Origin: Dehalococcoidia bacterium
GTDB taxonomy: Bacteria > Chloroflexota > Dehalococcoidia > Tepidiformales > Tepidiformaceae
Assembly: GCA_020853755.1 (NCBI GenBank)
Contig: JADYYG010000003.1
Span: forward strand, 1 to 64,000
Length of the DNA stretch: 64,000 nucleotides
Direction: 5' to 3'
Every line of letters begins with the position of its first letter. The first letter of the stretch is position 1. Shown one piece after another: positions 52,141 through 62,385 of the stretch. Below the pieces are notes generated by a model that was not told the DNA's origin, ran no database searches, and saw only the letters and a program-made list of their open reading frames with translations. The translations under genes were made by a program, and so were the position numbers.

Positions 52141-53382
52141 CTACTGGTGCAAAGTCTCGTCGGGAGAGTCGGCGACGACGCCGGCCGTGTAGAGTTCGGC
52201 GATCTCTGACTCCGGCAACTGCAGGAGTTCCCTGAGGACATAGCCGTTGTGTTGCCCGAACCCCGGCGCAGGCATGCGAATGTGAACCGGCGTTCGCGAG
52301 AGCTTCCACGGAGGCGCTTCCATCTCCCACGTTCCCGCGTCGGGGTGCGTGTGGGGTGTCCACGCCCCGCGGCTGCGAAGGTGCGGGTCTGACATCAACT
52401 CCGGGATCGTGAGGACGGCGCCGGCGGGAACTCCTGCCCGCTGGAGGATGTGCATCGCTTCGTAGTGGCCGCGGGCCGCGGTCCATCGGCCGATGATGGC
52501 ATCGAGTGCGTCCTCATTCGCCTTCCGGGCTGTATTGGTTGCGAAGCGTGGGTCCGCAGCGAGGTCGGGCTGGCCGATGGCCTTGCAGAGCGCCTGGAAT
52601 TGTTCCTCAGTCTCGCAGGCAATGGTCACCCAGCGGTCTTCCCCCGCGCTGGGGTAGCGATTGTGCGGTGCACAAACCGCATGGCGGTTGCCGATCGGCG
52701 GCCGGGTGATGCCGTTCATGCTGTAGTCCACGATGTGCTCGCCCGCGAACATCATCAGGTTCTCGCGCTGGGCGAGTTCCAGGTACATCCCCTCGCCGGT
52801 CCGTGCGCGCTGGCGAAGCGCTGTCGCGACGGCCCCGACCAGCGCCGTGCCGGCCATCGGGTCGCCATAGCTGAAGCCGGTCTTCATCGGCTCGTCATTG
52901 TCGTAACCGGAGAGAGAAACGATGCCGGAGAGTTGTTCGACGTTCGAGCCGTAAGCCACGTAGTCCTTCTCCGGGCCAGTCTTCCCGTGACCCGGCATGG
53001 AGACGTAGATGAGTTGCGGGTTGGCCTCGTGGACGGCTTCGTACCCGAGTCCGAGGTTGTCCATCACGTCGCTTCGGAAGTTCTCGACAAGGACGTCGCT
53101 CAGGCTGCACAGCTTGAGCAGCGTGCGGCGGCCGAGTTCGCCGGAGAGGTCAAGCGCGAATGCGTACTTGTCCCGGTTGTTGTGGTTGAAGTAGGCAGAG
53201 CGGTTGTACCAGTGATGTTCACTGCGAGGGATGAGCCCGAGTGAACGCAGGAGGTCCCACTGCCTGGGTGCTTCAACCTTGATGACCTCCGCGCCGTAGT
53301 CGCCGAGCATCCGTGTGCCGAACGGCCCGGCCCAGACCATCGTCAGGTCGACAACGCGCACGCCAGCCAGCGGCATCGCCAT
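52141..53382 (-). CDS. Class III CoA-transferase (CaiB/BaiF family), A
   Basis: A 413-residue CoA-transferase moving CoA between carboxylic acids through an aspartyl-anhydride. It opens with LAGVRVVDLTMVWAGPFGTRMLGDYGAEVIKVE, has ALDLSGELGRRTLLKLCSLSDVLVENFR, and the catalytic Asp lies in FSYGDPMAGTALVGAV. The C-terminal part RRAGVPAGAVLTIPELMSDPHLRSRGAW is the usual substrate-cap end. It is third in a minus-strand set: CoA-transferase B, 157-residue protein, CoA-transferase A. Substrates unknown. Confidence 0.93.
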   Translation of the reverse strand: MAMPLAGVRVVDLTMVWAGPFGTRMLGDYGAEVIKVEAPRQWDLLRSLGLIPRSEHHWYNRSAYFNHNNRDKYAFALDLSGELGRRTLLKLCSLSDVLVENFRSDVMDNLGLGYEAVHEANPQLIYVSMPGHGKTGPEKDYVAYGSNVEQLSGIVSLSGYDNDEPMKTGFSYGDPMAGTALVGAVATALRQRARTGEGMYLELAQRENLMMFAGEHIVDYSMNGITRPPIGNRHAVCAPHNRYPSAGEDRWVTIACETEEQFQALCKAIGQPDLAADPRFATNTARKANEDALDAIIGRWTAARGHYEAMHILQRAGVPAGAVLTIPELMSDPHLRSRGAWTPHTHPDAGTWEMEAPPWKLSRTPVHIRMPAPGFGQHNGYVLRELLQLPESEIAELYTAGVVADSPDETLHQ

Positions 53383-53856
53383 TTACGACGACCTCAGGCG
53401 GGCGAGGCTGGCCGGGCCTTCCCATGTCGAGCCGTTGTCCAGGAGCACGGAGAGCACCGTCCCGGTTTCTTCGACGGTCCCCGGCAGTTCGGCGCCCCTG
53501 CGTGGGTACGATTGGTTCGCGGGTACGGTGACGAGCGCACCTGCTGGAAAATCGGCAGACGCCGCAATCTCCAGGGTCTCGATGCGGCGCCCCACGCCGC
53601 GAGTGAGCGCCTGGAGAAGGGCGAAGTCCTGGATGGTGCGAAGCGTCTTGAGGGCTTCGGCCGCCGTTGCTGACTGCTTCGCGCCACGGAGTTCCGCAGG
53701 CGGCGGGATGCCTTCTTCGGTCCCTCGGCGCAGCATCGCGGTCACCATCTTCTTGATGCGCGGGGCGGCCTCTTCGAGGGCAGCGCGCAGCACGGTCATA
53801 TCATCGAGCGACTCGTAATAGGTGATGGCGCGCGACGCCTCTTCGTTGATATTCAT
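53383..53856 (-). CDS. Hypothetical protein between two CoA-transferases
   Basis: A 157-residue protein of no recognised family. The first ~105 residues are helical (ASRAITYYESLDDMTVLRAAL, EEAAPRIKKMVTAMLRRGTEEG, AAEALKTLRTIQDFALLQALTRG). The C-terminal ~45 residues look like a small SH3/Tudor-like barrel (GALVTVPANQSYPRRGAELPG, TGTVLSVLLDNGSTWEGPASL). It starts in the stop of CoA-transferase B (ATGA) and its stop abuts the start of CoA-transferase A. This tight coupling suggests a subunit or regulator of the transferases. Confidence 0.75.
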   Translation of the reverse strand: MNINEEASRAITYYESLDDMTVLRAALEEAAPRIKKMVTAMLRRGTEEGIPPPAELRGAKQSATAAEALKTLRTIQDFALLQALTRGVGRRIETLEIAASADFPAGALVTVPANQSYPRRGAELPGTVEETGTVLSVLLDNGSTWEGPASLARLRSS

Positions 53857-54998
53857 CGCGAGAGACTTCCGAGGATCTCTGCATTGTGCTGACCGAGCAG
53901 CGGGGCGGGCCCCGGCGACCACGCGGCCGAACCCATCCACCACGGCGGACCCGGGTATGCCGCTTCTCCAGCGACGGGGTGCGTGATGCGCTGAATCGAG
54001 CCACGTTCGAGCAGGTGTGGGCTGGTGATGAGGTCCTCCATTGTGTGGACGAAGGCAATGGGCGCGCGCCCGGCCCCGGCGCGTTCATAAATTGGGCGCT
54101 TCTCTTCGGTGGCTGCCCAGGCGTAGAACTCGGCCATCAGTTCGTCGTTGTGCTGGGTTCTGGCCGCCTGGGTGGCAAACCTGGGGTCGGTCGCGAGGTC
54201 TGGCCGCCCAATCACATCGCAGAACGGCTTCCAGTTGCGAGGCATCAGGTGAACCCCGAGGTGTCCGTCAGCGCACGGATAGATGCCGATGAAGCTGGCC
54301 ATGTGGTTCCCGCGGCGCTGTCCGCCCCAGCGGCCGAGATAGCTGTAGTACGGGATCCCGGCCTCCAGTAACGGCGCCATGCATTGTTGGATGCTCACGT
54401 CCACGTGCTGCCCGGCGCCGTCCCGCTCCGCTGCGAGAACGGCCAGCATGCCGGCGGAAAAGGCGTTGAGACCGCCCTGGTAGTCAGCCTGGTAGCCGCC
54501 ATTCTTCAGCGGGCCGCCGTCCTGGGTGCCGGTGATGAACATCTGCCCGCCCATGGCGAAGGCAATCAGGTTGTTGCTTTCGTAGTCCGCGTATGGCCCG
54601 TCCTGCCCGAAGGTGGTGACCGAAATCATAACCAGCTGCGGATTCACGGCGGAAAGCGTGGCATAGTCGAGCCCCAGCGCTCGGAGGTCTTTCGGGCGGT
54701 AGTTCTCAATGAGCACATCTGCGCTTTCGACCAGCTGCAGGAAGCGCTCCCGGCCACCCGGCGAAGCCAGGTCTAACGTGACCGACTTCTTACCCGTGTT
54801 GAGATAGAGGAAGAGCGAACTGGTCTCGGGGTTCGGGATGCCGTCCTTGAACGGGCCGTGCGCCCGGGAGATGTCTCCTTCCGGTGGCTCGACTTTGACG
54901 ACTTCGGCCCCGTACCCGGTGAAGAGTTTGCCGCAGTACGGCGCGGAGACGAATGTCCCGATTTCGAGGACGCGGAGGCCTTCAAGCGGCTGGCTCAC
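53853..54998 (-). CDS. Class III CoA-transferase (CaiB/BaiF family), B
   Basis: A 381-residue CoA-transferase. The N-terminus is LEGLRVLEIGTFVSAPYCGKLFTGYGAEVVKVEPPEGD; SVTLDLASPGGRERFLQLVESADVLIENYRP follows, and the catalytic Asp is in YQADYQGGLNAFSAGML. It is only distantly similar to the A copy and both keep the Asp, so they may be two enzymes or a heteromer. Possible substrates include short dicarboxylates or xenobiotic acids; context does not decide. Confidence 0.93.
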   Translation of the reverse strand: MSQPLEGLRVLEIGTFVSAPYCGKLFTGYGAEVVKVEPPEGDISRAHGPFKDGIPNPETSSLFLYLNTGKKSVTLDLASPGGRERFLQLVESADVLIENYRPKDLRALGLDYATLSAVNPQLVMISVTTFGQDGPYADYESNNLIAFAMGGQMFITGTQDGGPLKNGGYQADYQGGLNAFSAGMLAVLAAERDGAGQHVDVSIQQCMAPLLEAGIPYYSYLGRWGGQRRGNHMASFIGIYPCADGHLGVHLMPRNWKPFCDVIGRPDLATDPRFATQAARTQHNDELMAEFYAWAATEEKRPIYERAGAGRAPIAFVHTMEDLITSPHLLERGSIQRITHPVAGEAAYPGPPWWMGSAAWSPGPAPLLGQHNAEILGSLSR

Positions 54999-55102
54999 CC
55001 GCTCGATTCTACGGTTTCGAGAGCGTGCGAGCAGCGTGGCCTCAGCGCGAGTCTGTTAGGGAGGCGCTTCGTATACTGACTTGCACTTTCCAATTCTCAT
55101 GA

Positions 55103-56599
<1,497 letters not shown>

Positions 56600-56626
56600 C
56601 AGCTGGTCAATCGGCCGCGAAAAGAG

Positions 56627-56655
56627 AAAGGGCCCGTGCACTGCACGGGCCCTTT
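56627..56655. terminator. Bidirectional terminator after ilvC
   Basis: AAAGGGCCCGTGCA and TGCACGGGCCCTTT, perfect 14-bp complement with a 1-base centre (effective loop 3-5). A-run before and T-run after make it competent on both strands; it separates convergent ilvC and the SnoaL-like gene. Confidence 0.85.
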
Positions 56656-56676
56656 GCATTCGAACGCGGAGTCGCC

Positions 56677-57486
56677 TCAGTTCGGCATGATGACGAGGCG
56701 GCGGTGGCGGTCGTTGGCATAGTTCTCGTAGGGGTTCACGCCAAGTTCGCGGAGCATTGCGTAGCCTTCGATGACCCGGATCTTGCCGTCGGTAACGCGG
56801 ACCCAGTCGGCGAAGCGCGGGCGGGCCGGGTCAATCGCCAGTTCGACGAGCGCATCGTGCTCGCCGGCGACAATGTTGGTGACGCGCAGACGCCCGAAAG
56901 CCGGCATCGGGATCTGGCGCAGGAAGTCCAGGATATTGGCCGCGCCGTTTGCGATGCCGTAGACCCCGTCGATGCAGGCGGCCTTTTCGTGGAGCTGGGC
57001 GAGCGCGCCTTCGGAATCCCCGGAAAGGAGCGCATCGTAGAAGGCTTTCACCGTCGTCCGGGTGGAGCTTGCGCTGCCGCCCTTGAAGCCTATCGCGTCG
57101 TTCATTGCCGCCGTCGTTGGCTTGTCGAAGGTGATGTCGCGGAGCATGCCGTAGAGCCGGCGCTGGGCTACTTCGCCTTCACTGTCGAAAGTGAAAGCCT
57201 CGATGACGCGCTGCGTGAATGGCCGCCAGTCGTACGCCTTGGCCTCGATTGTCCCGCGTACGGCAACCGAATTGCCCTCTTCTGCGTATTCGAGTTCGGT
57301 GTAGTTACAGTCGGCGTAGTCGCGGAGGAACTCGCGGTGCCAGTCAGCGATGCCGACACTGTCGCGCAGGGTGGGCCCCCGGAACGACTGGAAGACCGCG
57401 TCGGCCCGGTGATGAGCCTCGATCTCGGCGAATCGGTCGAAGTTAATGGCGGTAATGAGCGAGTTGACCGCTGGGATATTGGACAT
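56677..57486 (-). CDS. Tandem SnoaL/NTF2-like protein
   Basis: A 269-residue protein made of two NTF2-like halves. The first (~1-125) has FAEIEAHHRADAVFQSFRGPT, DWHREFLRDYADCNYTELEYAEEGNSVAVRGTIEA and FTFDSEGEVAQRRLY; the second (~145-265) has VKAFYDALLSGDSEGALAQLHE, GIANGAANILDFLRQIP and ALVELAIDPARPRFADWVRVTDGKIRVIEGY. SnoaL-like folds act as cyclases, hydrolases or ligand carriers. No catalytic assignment is possible. ATG 57486 is preferred to TTG 57501. Confidence 0.8.
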   Translation of the reverse strand: MSNIPAVNSLITAINFDRFAEIEAHHRADAVFQSFRGPTLRDSVGIADWHREFLRDYADCNYTELEYAEEGNSVAVRGTIEAKAYDWRPFTQRVIEAFTFDSEGEVAQRRLYGMLRDITFDKPTTAAMNDAIGFKGGSASSTRTTVKAFYDALLSGDSEGALAQLHEKAACIDGVYGIANGAANILDFLRQIPMPAFGRLRVTNIVAGEHDALVELAIDPARPRFADWVRVTDGKIRVIEGYAMLRELGVNPYENYANDRHRRLVIMPN

Positions 57487-57650
57487 AAGGGCCAGCAACA
57501 CCTGTTTCCGGGGGTTCGGGGCGGATTGTACCGGTTGTCACGAATGCGGGGTAGCCGATGTAGGACCAAAGACGGACTGCGCGAACCCTCGGCGGGGTTG
57601 TACGCTCATTCATCAATCACCGGGCGCTATGCCGCCCAGGGAGCGAAACG

Positions 57651-60194
57651 ATGGCATCAACCTCTGTCGAACCGCGCGACAACCTTACCCAGGTTGAGGC
57701 TGAAGCGCGGGCATCTCGCGTCAACGGCTGCGACTACGAATTGCGAATCGATCTGGCACGCGGGGCGACCGGCTACCGTGGTGAGGCCGTCCTTCGGTTC
57801 TCAGACACGGGCTCGGGAGACCTCTTCCTCGACTTCCGGGGAAAGACCATCAGCCGACTCGAAGTTAACGGGTCGGCAGGCGAGCCGCGTTGGGACGGCT
57901 TCAGGCTCTGGCTCCCGGGAGATCGCCTGTCCGGTGAGAACACGGTCCGCGTCGTCTACGAAAACGACTACGACCACGAGGGCGACGGTTTCCACCAGTT
58001 CACCGACCCAGAAGACGGCGAGGAGTACCTGTACTCCAACTTCGAGCCATACGAGAGCCACCGCCTCTTCCCGCAGTTCGACCAGCCCGACATCAAGGGG
58101 ACCTACCGGCTCACCGTGGCCGCGCCAGCCGAGTGGGAAGTGGTGGCCAACAGCCGGGCGCTCTCGATTCAGTCACAGGCCGACGGCAGGAAGCTGCACA
58201 CCTTCGAGCCGACGAAGCGATTCAGCACCTATCTGTTCGCGCTGGTGGTCGGCCCGTACCACGTGGCCCGCGAGAAGCATGGCGATATCGACATCGGCCT
58301 CTTCTGCCGGAAGTCGCTGGCGAAGCACCTCGACACGGCTGAGTTGTTCGAAGTCACCCGCCAGGGGCTCGACTTCTACGCCGACTTCTTCGATTTCCCC
58401 TACCCGTTCGGCAAGTACGACCAGGTATTCGTGCCCGAGTTCAACGCAGGGGCGATGGAGAACGTCGGTTGCGTTACTCACAACGAGTACATGGTGTTCC
58501 GCGACCCGCCAACCGAGAACCAGCGCCGCGGCCGGGCCGAGGTGATCCTCCACGAGATGGCCCACATGTGGTTCGGCGACCTCGTCACCATGAAGTGGTG
58601 GAACGACCTCTGGCTCAACGAGAGCTTCGCGACCTACATGTCCTACCTCTGCATGGATGAGGCCACGCGGTTCAAGACCGGCTGGCAGGACTTCGCTTCA
58701 TCGATCAAGAACTGGGCGTACCGCCAGGACCAACTCGTGACAACGCACCCGATCGCCGGGCAGGTGGCGGATACGGACCAGACCTTCCTGAACTTCGACG
58801 GGATCACCTACGGAAAGGGAGCGTCGGTCCTGAAGCAGCTCGTGAAGACGCTCGGCATCGAAGGGTTCCGGGCAGGAATGCGTTACCACTTCAAGACCCA
58901 CGCCTACGGGAACGCCACGCTCGCCCAATTCATCGCCTCGCTCGAAGCCGGGAGCGGCGCAGATCTTCAGCGCTGGTCGCAGCTCTGGCTCGAAACGCCG
59001 TCCCTGAATACCCTCGGCACGCGGTGGGAAGCTGATGGCGACAGGATTACCCGCTTCACGGTGACCCAAACCGCGCCCGAGGACTACCCGACCCTGCGCC
59101 CGCACAAGGTCGATATCGGCCTCGTCCGCGACACCGGCGACCGCCTCGATGTAACGGTCATCCCGGCAACCGTTGATGGCCCTGAGGCTGACATCATCGA
59201 AGCGCGCGGGCTGGCCCGGCCGTCGCTCGTGTTCCCGAATTACGGCGACCACGGCTACACGAAGGTCGCGCTCGATCCCGACTCGCTCTCGTTTCTCAAG
59301 GCGAACATGGAGCGCGTCGACGATGCGCTGCTTCGCCTCCAGCTCTGGACCTCGCTGTGGAGCATGGTCCGGGACCAGCAACTGAAGGCGCCCGAGTACC
59401 TCGAACTTGTTCGGACGAAGATCTCCGGCGAAACGAGCCCGGAACTGGTTGAGGCGGTCCTCAACAACGCGACCGCTGCAATCTCGCGCTACGTTCCCGA
59501 GGTTTCGAAGACCCGTGAAGCGCACGCCGTCGCTTCGGTTGCCTATGAGGCGCTCAAGGGCGAGGCCTCGACCGACCTCAAGATCATCTGGACGCGAACC
59601 CTGATCGCCAACGCCGTGACCCCGGAAGACCTTGCCCTTGTTGGCAGGCTCGCGGACGGAGAGGAAACGATACCCGGAGTTGCCATCGATCAGGACATGC
59701 GGTGGGCGATCGCTGCGAAGCACGTGGCCTACGCCCTTCCCGGCGCGCAGGCTCGCGTTGACGCAGAAGTTGCCCGCGACGGATCGGACCGCGGGATGCG
59801 CGCCAAACTCCGCTGTGAAACCTCTGTGCCCGACATCTCCTTGAAAGCGGACGCCTGGACCAGGTTCAACGGCGAAGGCTACGGCTCGCTCTACCTCACC
59901 GGGGCCGCGATGTCAGGGTTCAACTGGTCTGAGCAGGCGGAACTCCTCGACCCGTACGTCGAGAGGTTCTTCGAAGCGATCCCGGGGATCTACCGGACGA
60001 AGGACAAAGAGTTCGCTTCCGACTACTTCCGCAGCCTCTTCCCGGGTTACCGTGTCGAGCGGGAGATCCTGGCGCAGAGCGAGGCCGTGCTGGCTCGCTT
60101 CGGCGACGAGTTGCCCACGCTCGCCCGGACGCTGAAGGAAGCGAACGACGACCTCCTGCGCGCTATCCGCTGCCGGGAGTTTGCCGCGAAGTAG
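57651..60194 (+). CDS. pepN: Aminopeptidase N (M1 zinc metallopeptidase)
   Basis: Removes N-terminal residues from peptides in the cytosol. The 847-residue protein has the exopeptidase motif FNAGAMENVGCVTHNEY (GAMEN) and the zinc site HEMAH (about residue 301) with the third ligand in LWLNESFATYMSYL. The N-terminal beta-saddle (YELRIDLARGATGYRGEAVLRF) and the C-terminal ERAP1-like helical domain are complete. There is no signal peptide. GGGAG precedes the ATG. Confidence 0.96.
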   Translation: MASTSVEPRDNLTQVEAEARASRVNGCDYELRIDLARGATGYRGEAVLRFSDTGSGDLFLDFRGKTISRLEVNGSAGEPRWDGFRLWLPGDRLSGENTVRVVYENDYDHEGDGFHQFTDPEDGEEYLYSNFEPYESHRLFPQFDQPDIKGTYRLTVAAPAEWEVVANSRALSIQSQADGRKLHTFEPTKRFSTYLFALVVGPYHVAREKHGDIDIGLFCRKSLAKHLDTAELFEVTRQGLDFYADFFDFPYPFGKYDQVFVPEFNAGAMENVGCVTHNEYMVFRDPPTENQRRGRAEVILHEMAHMWFGDLVTMKWWNDLWLNESFATYMSYLCMDEATRFKTGWQDFASSIKNWAYRQDQLVTTHPIAGQVADTDQTFLNFDGITYGKGASVLKQLVKTLGIEGFRAGMRYHFKTHAYGNATLAQFIASLEAGSGADLQRWSQLWLETPSLNTLGTRWEADGDRITRFTVTQTAPEDYPTLRPHKVDIGLVRDTGDRLDVTVIPATVDGPEADIIEARGLARPSLVFPNYGDHGYTKVALDPDSLSFLKANMERVDDALLRLQLWTSLWSMVRDQQLKAPEYLELVRTKISGETSPELVEAVLNNATAAISRYVPEVSKTREAHAVASVAYEALKGEASTDLKIIWTRTLIANAVTPEDLALVGRLADGEETIPGVAIDQDMRWAIAAKHVAYALPGAQARVDAEVARDGSDRGMRAKLRCETSVPDISLKADAWTRFNGEGYGSLYLTGAAMSGFNWSEQAELLDPYVERFFEAIPGIYRTKDKEFASDYFRSLFPGYRVEREILAQSEAVLARFGDELPTLARTLKEANDDLLRAIRCREFAAK

Positions 60195-60254
60195 TTCGGC
60201 GTCCGGGTAATGACGCGGTGCGGTATCGTTCGCGCCAAAGGAAGCGGAGGCCGT

Positions 60255-61187
60255 ATGAACTTCGGATTGCACATCGGACAACAGAACATCTCCATCCAGG
60301 AGATGCGGCGGGCATGGACCTGGGCGGACACAGCAGGGTTTGACTGGGTCGACGTCTGGGACCACTTCTACGAAGCGCCGCCGGTCGATGGCAACGGGAG
60401 TTGCTTCGAGGCGACGACCTGCATGGCGGCGATCGCCTGCGAAACGAAGAACGTGCGGATCGGCGTCCTGGTGCTCGGGATGAACTACCGGCACCCCGCC
60501 ATCCTCGCCAACGCCCTGACTACCATCGACCACCTGAGCGACGGACGCCTCGAAATTGGTCTCGGAGCCGGCTGGCACCAGCAGGAGTACGCCGCCTACG
60601 GCATCCCATTTCCTCCTGTCGGCCAGCGGATGGACATCCTCGAAGAGGGCGTCCAGGTGGTTCGCATGCTGACGACACAGGACCGTTCGGATTTCGCCGG
60701 CAAGTACTACACCCTCAACAACGCGGCCTGCTATCCGAAGCCGATCCAGCCCCGGCCGCGCATCTGGGTGGGCGGCAACGGCGAGAAGCGGACGCTCCGC
60801 ATTGCAGCTCGCCACGCAGACGGGTGGAATGCCCCGTACCCGTCCGTGGATGAGTTCAAGCGGCTCTGCGGCGTACTTGACCAGTGGTGCGAGAAGGAAG
60901 GCAGGGACCCGGCTTCCATCGAACGCACGGTGAACCTGAGCTTCCACATGGCAGCGACACCCGCAGACCTCGCACGGACCGAAGCCCAGTACAAAGACAC
61001 CTGGGGGCCCGGGAGCGAAGGCATGCGCAGCCGCGGCGTTGTCCTTGGCCTGCCGCAGCAGGCTATCGACCTCGTCGGGCGCTACCGTGACGCCGGGGCT
61101 GCACGGGTGAATATTGCGCAGCGCCCGCCGCTTGACTGGGATGGCCTCCACGCCTGGGCGGCCGAGGTTATCCCGGCGTTCGCGTAA
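60255..61187 (+). CDS. Luciferase-like (LLM class) F420- or flavin-dependent oxidoreductase
   Basis: A 310-residue TIM-barrel oxidoreductase. MNFGLHIGQQNISIQEMRRAW, FDWVDVWDHFYEAPPVDGNGSCFEATTCMAA, IGVLVLGMNYRHPAILANALTTIDHLSDGRLEIGLGAGW and PKPIQPRPRIWVGGNGEKRTLRIAARHADGWN are the LLM family landmarks; the DHF and GAGW segments resemble F420-dependent members. Substrate unknown. The ATG at 60255 has AGCGGAGG upstream. It ends 46 bases before dxr. Confidence 0.92.
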   Translation: MNFGLHIGQQNISIQEMRRAWTWADTAGFDWVDVWDHFYEAPPVDGNGSCFEATTCMAAIACETKNVRIGVLVLGMNYRHPAILANALTTIDHLSDGRLEIGLGAGWHQQEYAAYGIPFPPVGQRMDILEEGVQVVRMLTTQDRSDFAGKYYTLNNAACYPKPIQPRPRIWVGGNGEKRTLRIAARHADGWNAPYPSVDEFKRLCGVLDQWCEKEGRDPASIERTVNLSFHMAATPADLARTEAQYKDTWGPGSEGMRSRGVVLGLPQQAIDLVGRYRDAGAARVNIAQRPPLDWDGLHAWAAEVIPAFA

Positions 61188-61220
61188 GGGCGCTCGCTAC
61201 CGTCGATGCCACCGGCCACG

Positions 61221-61226
61221 TACGAT
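61221..61226 (+). promoter_or_regulatory. Candidate -10 element for leaderless dxr
   Basis: TACGAT 7 bases before the ATG at 61234; identical hexamer and spacing to the 44909 gene. No good -35 at 17 bases. Confidence 0.45.
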
Positions 61227-61233
61227 CAGGGCA

Positions 61234-62385
61234 ATGAGTGGCCCACGCCGCATCGCGGTCCTCGGTTCGACCGGCTCGATTGGGACCCAGGCGCTGGATG
61301 TTATCCGGCAACTACCGGAGCGGTTCGCCGTCGATTCATTGGCCGGCGGGCGGAACCACGGACTGCTTGCGCAGCAGATCGCCGAGTTCCGGCCGCGGGC
61401 AGCCTCCTGGCAGGGCGCCGCATCCGCTGATCTCGAAGCCGCGGTGCGGTCCACCGGCTGCCGGTTCGCCCCGGTGGAAGACCTCGCGCTCGCGTCGGAC
61501 ATTCCGCTGATCGCCACCGCCGGCGCTGCCGGGCTTTTCCCCACGCTCGCAGCCCTGAAAGCCGGGATGCCGGTCGCCATCGCGAACAAAGAAGTGCTGG
61601 TGATGGCCGGTAACGTCGTGCAGAAAGCCCTGCGTGAGCATGGCGGCCGCCTCCACCCCGTCGACAGCGAGCACTCAGCTATCTGGCAGTGTCTCTGGGG
61701 CGAGGAGGACCACGGCATCCGCCGGATCCTGCTCACCGCTAGTGGTGGGGCCTTCCGTGACTTCGACGCCGACAGTCTGGCCGTGGTCACCGCTGAACAG
61801 GCGCTTAACCATCCCACATGGAACATGGGACCGAAGATCACCGTTGATTCAGCGTCGCTGATGAACAAGGGGATGGAGACGATCGAGGCGATGTGGCTCT
61901 TCGACGTCCCCATGGAAAAGGTGGAAGTGGTTCTGCATCGCGAATCAATCGTCCATTCCCTGGTGGAGTTCAGTGACGGGAGCGTGAAGGCGCAGATGGG
62001 CGTGCCTGATATGCGCTTGCCCATCCAGTTGGCGCTTGCCTATCCGGAGCGCATGCCCACCCCGCCAATGCCCTCGCTCGACCTTGCTGCGGCCGGTTCG
62101 CTCAGCTTTGGGCGGCCGGATATGGAGCGGTTCCCCTGTCTGCGGCTCGCCATCGAAGCCGGGCGGCGCGGCGGCACCTTCCCCTGCGCCATGGCCGCAG
62201 CCGACGAAGTTGCGGTGGGCCGCTTCCTCGACGGCGAGGTTGGTTTCCTCGACATCCCGCGGGTCATCGAAGCAGTGCTTGAGAAGCACGACGGAATCGC
62301 CGATCCTGACATCGAGACGATTCTCGAAGTCGACCTCCAGGCGCGCGATAAGGCGCGAGCGGTGAAACCAGGAGTGCCTGTTTGA
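61234..62385 (+). CDS. dxr: 1-deoxy-D-xylulose 5-phosphate reductoisomerase
   Basis: Second step of the MEP isoprenoid pathway, NADPH-dependent. The 383-residue protein has the nucleotide loop IAVLGSTGSIGTQALDVIR, VAIANKEVLVMAG, the metal/substrate site PVDSEHSAIWQCL, ASGGAFRD, HPTWNMGPKITVDSASLMNKGMETIEA and MGVPDMRLPIQLALAYPER. The ATG at 61234 matches the family N-terminus; the open frame back to 61114 overlaps the LLM gene. Its last base is the first base of the site-2 protease ATG, the common dxr-rseP arrangement. Confidence 0.97.
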   Translation: MSGPRRIAVLGSTGSIGTQALDVIRQLPERFAVDSLAGGRNHGLLAQQIAEFRPRAASWQGAASADLEAAVRSTGCRFAPVEDLALASDIPLIATAGAAGLFPTLAALKAGMPVAIANKEVLVMAGNVVQKALREHGGRLHPVDSEHSAIWQCLWGEEDHGIRRILLTASGGAFRDFDADSLAVVTAEQALNHPTWNMGPKITVDSASLMNKGMETIEAMWLFDVPMEKVEVVLHRESIVHSLVEFSDGSVKAQMGVPDMRLPIQLALAYPERMPTPPMPSLDLAAAGSLSFGRPDMERFPCLRLAIEAGRRGGTFPCAMAAADEVAVGRFLDGEVGFLDIPRVIEAVLEKHDGIADPDIETILEVDLQARDKARAVKPGVPV

